Below, piece by piece: positions 60,121 through 64,000 of a DNA stretch of 64,000 nucleotides. Location of the stretch: positions 62,001 through 126,000 of the forward strand of contig NZ_LYPL01000015.1 in NCBI RefSeq assembly GCF_001662075.1, read 5' to 3'. The stretch comes from Rhizobium bangladeshense. Its GTDB lineage: Bacteria; Pseudomonadota; Alphaproteobacteria; Rhizobiales; Rhizobiaceae. Below the pieces are notes generated by a model. That model was not told where the DNA came from and did no database searches. It saw only the letters and a list, made by a program, of their open reading frames with translations. A program made the position numbers and the translations under genes. Positions within the stretch are counted from its first letter, which is position 1, and every line of letters begins with the position of its first letter.

Positions 60121-61314
60121 ATGCAGCCGAGTCTTGCTCTTCAAGACGATCAAGAGCATCTCCCGTCGCTTCTGGCAACAGACGCGAAGGAGTTGTCCTA
60201 TCAACTTCAGCAGCATCAGGCAAAAATCTTTCCGCCGCTTTCCCAGAAGACGATCAGGACCTTCTCGCCGGCGGAAGCCGCCGCCTTCATCGGCATTGGC
60301 GAAGGTTACCTCAGGCAGGTGGCGGCCGATGGCCACGGACCGGATCCGCTGGCAAACGGACGCAGGCTTTATAGCGCAACCGACATGGACCGGATCCGCC
60401 GCGTTCTCGACGAGCGAAACGGAACGCCGAAATATGTGCCCGCCCGTAGGCCAGGCGAAAAGCTCCAGATCGTCTCCGTGATGAATTTCAAGGGCGGCTC
60501 GGGCAAGACCACCACTGCTGCGCATTTGGCGCAATTCATGGCGCTGCGGGGCTACCGCGTACTCGCCGTCGACCTCGATCCGCAGGCTTCCCTATCAGCC
60601 TTGTTCGGTCATCAGCCGGAATTCGACGTCGGAGAAGGCGAGACGATCTATGGCGCGATCCGCTATGACGATCCGCGGCCGATCGCCGATATCGTGCGCG
60701 CCACTTATACGCCCAATTTGCATCTCATCCCGGGCAATCTCGAGCTGATGGAATTCGAGCACGAGACGCCGAAGGCGATGGCGTCCGGCACGGCGGAGAC
60801 GATGTTCTTCGCCCGCATCGGCGAGGTGCTGACCGACATCGAAAGCCTCTACGACATCGTGGTCATCGACTGCCCGCCGCAGCTCGGTTTCTTGACTATG
60901 TCGGCGCTCTGTGCGGCGACTTCGGTCTTGATAACCGTTCACCCGCAGATGCTCGACGTCATGTCGATGTCGCAGTTCCTGACAATGACGAGCGAGCTCA
61001 TGTCGGTCGTCGAGAGGGCCGGCGGGCGCACCAGCTATGATTGGATGCGCTATCTCGTGACGCGGTTCGAGCCTAATGACGGACCGCAGAGCCAGATGAC
61101 CGGCTTCATGCGGGCGATCTTCGGCAATCGCATGCTCCATAACGCCATGGTGAAATCGACGGCCGTCGCCGACGCCGGCGTCACCAAGCAAACCCTTTAT
61201 GAGGTCGAGCGGTCGCAGTTCACGCGCGGAACCTATGACCGGGCGCTGGAGTCGCTGAACCTCGTGAATGGCGAGATCGAAGCGCACATTCGCTCCACCT
61301 GGGGAAGGAGATAG
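60121..61314 (+). CDS. repA: Plasmid partition protein RepA (ParA family)
   Basis: 397 residues from ATG 60121; an upstream TTG at 60103 is in frame but overlaps the inverted repeat. An N-terminal helix-turn-helix (FSPAEAAAFIGIGEGYLRQV) is followed by the deviant Walker A FKGGSGKTTTAAHL (around residue 124), the Walker A' region LAVDLDPQASLSALFG and Walker B-like VVIDCPPQLGFLT. It drives segregation and represses the repABC promoter. repB begins 2 bases after its stop. Confidence 0.96.
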   Translation: MQPSLALQDDQEHLPSLLATDAKELSYQLQQHQAKIFPPLSQKTIRTFSPAEAAAFIGIGEGYLRQVAADGHGPDPLANGRRLYSATDMDRIRRVLDERNGTPKYVPARRPGEKLQIVSVMNFKGGSGKTTTAAHLAQFMALRGYRVLAVDLDPQASLSALFGHQPEFDVGEGETIYGAIRYDDPRPIADIVRATYTPNLHLIPGNLELMEFEHETPKAMASGTAETMFFARIGEVLTDIESLYDIVVIDCPPQLGFLTMSALCAATSVLITVHPQMLDVMSMSQFLTMTSELMSVVERAGGRTSYDWMRYLVTRFEPNDGPQSQMTGFMRAIFGNRMLHNAMVKSTAVADAGVTKQTLYEVERSQFTRGTYDRALESLNLVNGEIEAHIRSTWGRR

Positions 61315-61316
61315 AA

Positions 61317-62318
61317 ATGGCGCGCAAGAATCTCATCGAAATCTCCGCTCCGAACCCGGCAAGGGTGGAATCGATCGCGCCCCGCGACAATCGCCCGATC
61401 GCTGGCTTCGTGCCGCAGGAACGGGTCGGCGTGCCGGTCGGCGGCATTACGAAGACGCTCGGCAACATCACTGAGAAGATGGAGCGGGCAAGCGAGCTGG
61501 AACGGCAGCTTGCGGCGGGCCAGATGATCATCGAACTCGACCCGGGCCTGATCGACGCCTCCTTCGTCAGCGACCGCCTTGCGATCGACGCGGCCGAACT
61601 GGCCGATCTCGTCGAGCAGATCCGCGAACACGGGCAGCAGGTTCCGATCCTCGTGCGTCCGCATCCCGAAGCCAAGGGACGTTATCAGGTCGCCTACGGC
61701 CATCGACGGCTGGCGGCCATCAGGGACCTCGGCATCAAGGTTCGTGCGGTCGTGCGCGATCTCACGGATGACCAGCTGGTCGTCAGCCAGGGGCAGGAAA
61801 ACAGCGCCCGGACCAATCTCTCCTATATCGAGCGCGCGCTCTTTGCATCGCGGCTCGAGGAACGCGGCTTCGGCCGGGATGTCATCATGGCAGCGCTCAG
61901 TGTCGACAAGGCGGCGCTGTCGAGAATGCTGATCGTCATGCGGCAGGTGCCTCTCGACCTCATCAACGCCATCGGTGCTGCGCCCGAGATCGGCCGCCGC
62001 CGCTGGCTGGAGCTGGGCGAGCGGCTGGAGAAAGCCCACGTCGGGGCGATCATCGCGGAGTTGTCCGCGGACGACGCGCGCAAGATTTCGAGCGACGAAC
62101 GCTTTCACCGGGCATTGGTTCTGGCGACGAAGAAGACTGCCACGCCGAAGCCGGCGGTGGCCAAAACCGAAATCAGCGGCGTTCCCGTGATGATCAAGAA
62201 GACTGCAGCCGGCGCTACTTTCGTCTTCGACGGCAAGACGGCGCCGGGTTTCGATCAATTCGTCCAGGAACGGCTGCAAGGCCTGTTCCAGGAATTCAAG
62301 AAGCACAGAGGAGCGTAG
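61317..62318 (+). CDS. repB: Plasmid partition protein RepB (ParB family)
   Basis: 333 residues, ATG 61317 with GGAAGGAG upstream. The ParB nuclease-like core has VPILVRPHPEAKGRYQVAYG and HRRLAAIRDLG, and box II is QENSARTNLSYIERA. A HTH follows (FGRDVIMAALSVDKAALSR). It binds the parS centromere and works with RepA. repC is separated from it by 153 bases containing the antisense RNA. Confidence 0.96.
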   Translation: MARKNLIEISAPNPARVESIAPRDNRPIAGFVPQERVGVPVGGITKTLGNITEKMERASELERQLAAGQMIIELDPGLIDASFVSDRLAIDAAELADLVEQIREHGQQVPILVRPHPEAKGRYQVAYGHRRLAAIRDLGIKVRAVVRDLTDDQLVVSQGQENSARTNLSYIERALFASRLEERGFGRDVIMAALSVDKAALSRMLIVMRQVPLDLINAIGAAPEIGRRRWLELGERLEKAHVGAIIAELSADDARKISSDERFHRALVLATKKTATPKPAVAKTEISGVPVMIKKTAAGATFVFDGKTAPGFDQFVQERLQGLFQEFKKHRGA

Positions 62319-62325
62319 CGCGCAA

Positions 62326-62378
62326 AAGAAAAAGGCCCCCAACGACGCCGTCGTGGAAGCCCTTCTCAGATCTTAAGC
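62326..62378 (-). ncRNA. Counter-transcribed RNA (ctRNA) of the repABC cassette
   Basis: In repABC plasmids a roughly 55-nt antisense RNA encoded between repB and repC controls RepC synthesis. On the minus strand here a promoter (TTGACT, 17 bases, GATTCT) points to a start near 62378. A GC-rich hairpin around CCACGAC-GGC-GTCGTTGG follows and ends in a TTTTT run at 62333-62329. The predicted length is about 50 nt, close to known members. The 5' end is estimated, not measured. Confidence 0.75.
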
Positions 62379-62384
62379 ACATCG

Positions 62385-62413
62385 AGAATCGCATTTCCAC
62401 GAATCACAGTCAA
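62385..62413 (-). promoter_or_regulatory. Promoter of the antisense RNA
   Basis: Minus-strand TTGACT (62413-62408) and GATTCT (62390-62385) are separated by exactly 17 bases. The -35 matches the sigma-70 consensus in five of six positions, the -10 in three. The position matches where ctRNA promoters lie in other repABC plasmids. Confidence 0.65.
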
Positions 62414-62423
62414 GAGTCTTAGG

Positions 62424-62436
62424 CACCAAATTGGTG
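62424..62436 (+). promoter_or_regulatory. Stem-loop element in the repC leader
   Basis: CACCAAATTGGTG forms a 6-bp hairpin followed by GATGGTTTTCTTTT. It lies 35 bases before repC. In the studied repABC plasmids a stem-loop between the ctRNA gene and repC is needed for control: when ctRNA binds the leader, this stem forms and RepC synthesis falls. The T-rich tail suggests it also works as a transcription terminator. Confidence 0.65.
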
Positions 62437-62471
62437 GATGGTTTTCTTTTGCCTGAACGAAGGTGAAGGCA

Positions 62472-63776
62472 ATGGAGAGTGGATATGTGACGACGCCCTT
62501 TGGGCGGCGGCCGATGTCGCTCGGCATGCTGGCAAGCCAGCAATTGGCCGAGGCGATCGAGCCGGGGATGAAACGCAGCAAATGGAAACTGTTTCGCGCA
62601 ATCTGCGAGGCACGGCCGGCACTCGGTGTGACCGACCGGGCGCTGACCGTGCTCGATGCGCTTCTGAGCTTTTATCCAGATGACGAGGTTTCCGAGGAGA
62701 AAGGTCTGATCGTCTTTCCTTCGAACGCGCAACTGTCGCTTCGCGCTCGCGGAATGACCCCGGCGACGCTGCGTCGGCATCTCGCCGTGCTGGTGGAGGC
62801 CGGCCTGATCCTGCGCAAGGACAGCCCGAATGGAAAGCGCTATGTCCGCCGCGACAGGGAAGGGGTGATTGGTGAGGCCTTCGGCTTCAGCGTCGCGCCG
62901 CTTCTCGCTCGCGCAGTCGAAATCGAAGGTCTGGCAGCCCAAGCGGCCGCCGATCGGGAGCTGCTGAGGGTGACCAGGGAGCGCCTGACGATTTGCCGCC
63001 GGGATATCTCCAAGCTGATTTCGGCAGCTATCGAGGAAGCGATTCCCGGAGACTGGGAGCAGATGACGACGATGTTTCGGGCGCTTGTCGCCAGGATTCC
63101 GCGGGTGGCAGGCGTTGAGGAGCTGACAGCATTGCTCGACGAGATGGGGCTGCTGCGCGACGAAGTCGTCAACCTGCTGGAAAGACGTGTTAAAACGGAA
63201 AAAATAGACTCCAATGAGTCTCAAATTGAGCGTCACAAACAGAATTCAAACCCCGACTCCATATCTGAACTTGAACCAAGCTTCGAGACGAAGCAGGGCG
63301 AAAAGGCAGTGGCCGGCAAGGACCCGAAGGCCGAGCCGCTCGGTGAGGCAAGGCGGGAGCCGCCGAGGACGTCCATAGGAACGGACAGCAAGGCTCCGGG
63401 CACGACCGCTTCGCTGGCCGGCAATAGCCTGAAATCCTTCCCGCTCGGTCTCGTTCTCCAGGCTTGCCCTGCGATTGTCGACTATGGGCCGGGCGGAACG
63501 ATCGACAGCTGGCGAGATCTGATGTCGGCCGCCGTCATTGTGCGCTCGATGCTCGGCGTCAGTCCCTCGGCCTATGAGGAAGCTTGTGTGGGCATGGGAC
63601 CGGAGAACGCTGCGACAGTGATCGCCTGCATTCTGGAAAGGGGAGGACATATCAATTCGCCTGGTGGCTATCTCCGCGATTTGACCCGCAGGACCGAGAG
63701 GGGCGAGTTTGCGATCGGCCCGATGCTGATGGCGCTTGTGCGTGCCAATGGTGGAGCGAGACGCCATGCCGGTTGA
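62472..63776 (+). CDS. repC: Replication initiator RepC
   Basis: 434 residues from ATG 62472 (GAAGG upstream); GTG 62463 is an in-frame alternative. It begins with the RepC hallmark SGYVTTPFGRRPMSLGMLASQQ and has the N-terminal DNA-binding domain with VTDRALTVLDALLSFYP and LRRHLAVLVEAGLILRKDSPNG. A charged linker around residues 240-300 (KTEKIDSNESQ, KQGEKAVAGKDPKAEP) precedes the C-terminal domain ending GGYLRDLTRR. RepC is the rate-limiting initiator; the origin in these plasmids lies within the repC gene. Confidence 0.96.
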   Translation: MESGYVTTPFGRRPMSLGMLASQQLAEAIEPGMKRSKWKLFRAICEARPALGVTDRALTVLDALLSFYPDDEVSEEKGLIVFPSNAQLSLRARGMTPATLRRHLAVLVEAGLILRKDSPNGKRYVRRDREGVIGEAFGFSVAPLLARAVEIEGLAAQAAADRELLRVTRERLTICRRDISKLISAAIEEAIPGDWEQMTTMFRALVARIPRVAGVEELTALLDEMGLLRDEVVNLLERRVKTEKIDSNESQIERHKQNSNPDSISELEPSFETKQGEKAVAGKDPKAEPLGEARREPPRTSIGTDSKAPGTTASLAGNSLKSFPLGLVLQACPAIVDYGPGGTIDSWRDLMSAAVIVRSMLGVSPSAYEEACVGMGPENAATVIACILERGGHINSPGGYLRDLTRRTERGEFAIGPMLMALVRANGGARRHAG

Positions 63777-64000
63777 GCTGCACTGCAGTAGTGCCCTGGT
63801 GTTTGGCGATAGCACCGATGTTGTCAGTGGGAAGCTCGGAGCCGCGCCGTTTCGTCGAGAAAGAAGCGCGACACTGCCCGAATTTTCGGCAGAGCGATTT
63901 GTGTCCTCCTATGCGATCGGCAACCTGAATGGTACGAGTGGTAGGAAGTATGCGTCACTTCGCACTCGGCCGGTACACCGGCCCTAATCGGCTGCTGGCG
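63777..64000. other. Region downstream of repC
   Basis: 224 bases to the window edge. In p42d-type plasmids the downstream flank of repC carries an incompatibility/parS site. I looked for the palindromic GTT-N10-AAC pattern and did not see it. A small palindrome GGCCGG-TACA-CCGGCC is present at 63968-63983. An open frame starting inside repC (63766) lacks support as a gene. Confidence 0.3.

Noticed and set aside
63968..63983. GGCCGG-TACA-CCGGCC palindrome as terminator of repABC.
   Set aside because: The stem is only 6 bp and no T run follows.
63766..63987. Small frame (73 residues) starting inside repC.
   Set aside because: Its start lies in repC with no ribosome site, the sequence has no recognisable feature, and the position is where plasmid control sites are expected.
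60000..64000. Search for a consensus parS (palindromic GTT-N10-AAC) within repABC.
   Set aside because: None seen by eye upstream of repA, in the repB-repC gap or after repC; it may lie beyond the right edge, so no feature is called.

Overview
The window looks like part of a large secondary replicon (plasmid or chromid) of a Rhizobium/Agrobacterium-type alphaproteobacterium. The evidence is a complete repABC replication and partition cassette at the right end with an antisense RNA in the repB-repC gap, high-GC coding sequence, Rhizobium-style intergenic hairpin repeats, and a typical rhizobial mix of ABC importers, GntR/LysR regulators and two-component systems. The replicon is seen only in part: the first gene is cut by the left edge and the region after repC runs off the right edge.

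Layout. 1-5.2 kb: two hybrid histidine kinases; the first has tandem 276-bp HAMP units and three receiver domains. 5.3-6.3 kb: a low-GC orphan gene and a broken ParD-type antitoxin. 6.3-10 kb: treZ and malQ (trehalose/maltooligosaccharide metabolism). 10-13.8 kb: a run of very small, mostly hydrophilic or single-helix proteins that resembles a stress-gene archipelago. 13.8-18.7 kb: a chemoreceptor scar, an endonuclease/LPG-synthase-like/phospholipase D trio comparable to E. coli ybhP-ybhN-ybhO(clsB), and a DUF763 gene. 18.7-37.3 kb: a DMT exporter, then a large sugar-acid locus built around a divergent promoter region at 28.6-28.9 kb. Leftward run a GntR repressor, a uronate dehydrogenase, an SMP-30 lactonase, a DHDPS-family enzyme and a five-gene oligopeptide/oligosaccharide-type ABC importer. 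Rightward run a second importer of the same superfamily and two enolase-superfamily dehydratases. Together they fit the oxidative uronate pathway: uronate, aldarolactone, aldarate, keto-deoxy-aldarate, alpha-ketoglutarate semialdehyde.

38-39.7 kb: a LysR regulator divergent from a YeiH-type exporter. 39.8-50.5 kb: one long, tightly coupled operon. It holds a CoA transferase, SDR dehydrogenase, MaoC-type enoyl-CoA hydratase, HutC-type repressor, histidine ammonia-lyase homologue, betaine-type solute-binding protein, ornithine-cyclodeaminase-family protein, a PhnD-like protein without signal peptide, and two permeases plus an ATPase. It superficially resembles a histidine-utilisation operon, but no hutU, hutI or hutG is present and the lyase lacks the Ala-Ser-Gly triad that forms the MIO cofactor. 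I infer a catabolic route for a quaternary-ammonium (betaine) form of an aromatic or imidazole amino acid, ergothioneine or hercynine being candidates. In it the MIO-free lyase would release trimethylamine and the acrylate product would be processed as a CoA thioester. A perfect 14-bp palindrome matching the HutC-subfamily consensus lies 21 bp before the first gene.

50.5-59 kb: an FMN reductase, a nitroreductase, an ArsR regulator, and a four-gene signalling operon (MASE1 plus five PAS plus histidine kinase, two FixJ-like regulators, one receiver-only protein), then an NmrA-like protein. 59-59.9 kb: a scar with a frameshifted VapB antitoxin, a six-codon vapC stub and a truncated gene. 60-64 kb: repABC.
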